Below, piece by piece: positions 5,697 through 5,698 of a DNA stretch of 5,698 nucleotides. The stretch is from Cyanobacteria bacterium UBA7694 (GTDB lineage Bacteria > Cyanobacteriota > Sericytochromatia > UBA7694), in the NCBI GenBank assembly GCA_002482705.1, contig DLGM01000144.1, positions 8,757 to 14,454 on the forward strand, in the 5' to 3' direction. The notes under the pieces are model-generated. The model saw nothing but the letters and a program-made list of their open reading frames with translations, made no database searches and was not told the DNA's origin. How positions within the stretch are numbered: position 1 is the first letter of the stretch; each line of letters opens with the position of its first letter. The position numbers were made by a program, and so were the translations under genes.

Positions 5697-5698
5697 GC

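Overview
The window is ordinary, densely packed bacterial chromosome of moderate GC (roughly half), with no sign of mobile elements, CRISPR arrays or prophage. It holds the 3' end of a cytidylate kinase gene, a complete hemolysin-III/PAQR-family membrane protein gene, a tRNA-Lys(CTT) gene, rho (transcription terminator factor), an RlmD/RumA-type 23S rRNA m5U methyltransferase gene, a convergent FAD-dependent oxidoreductase gene, and the 3' end of an unrecognised minus-strand gene. The lineage cannot be fixed from this window. Rho with a proline-rich N-terminal extension argues against ordinary photosynthetic cyanobacteria, which generally lack Rho. The one HIP1-like GCGATCGC octamer is too little to argue for a cyanobacterial relative.

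Layout: plus strand 3-155 cmk (3' fragment); 199-876 hemolysin III family protein, whose ATG lies 6 bp after a TATAAT box and may be leaderless; 908-936 a strong-looking promoter (TTGACA, 17 bp, TAAACT) driving tRNA-Lys at 990-1062; 1093-1122 an intrinsic-terminator-like hairpin; 1145-2524 rho; 2558-4006 rlmD-like gene, 33 bp after rho and with a good Shine-Dalgarno, so probably co-transcribed with it. A small palindrome at 4022-4040 separates this convergently from the minus-strand oxidoreductase (5390-4026). That gene has its own candidate promoter, whose -35 box lies in the T-tract of the terminator (5441-5472) of the minus-strand gene entering from the right edge (5696-5484). No gene-free stretch exceeds 120 bases.

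Functionally the centre of the window is an RNA-metabolism cluster: a tRNA, the Rho helicase and an rRNA modification enzyme, all reading rightward. The most interesting regulatory question is how rho is transcribed. I see no convincing promoter between the tRNA and rho, only a terminator-like hairpin embedded in an approximately 80-nt, C-rich and G-poor leader. This would fit read-through from the tRNA promoter combined with autogenous Rho control. I did not find a convincing undescribed system; the findings are regulatory and architectural and of modest interest.
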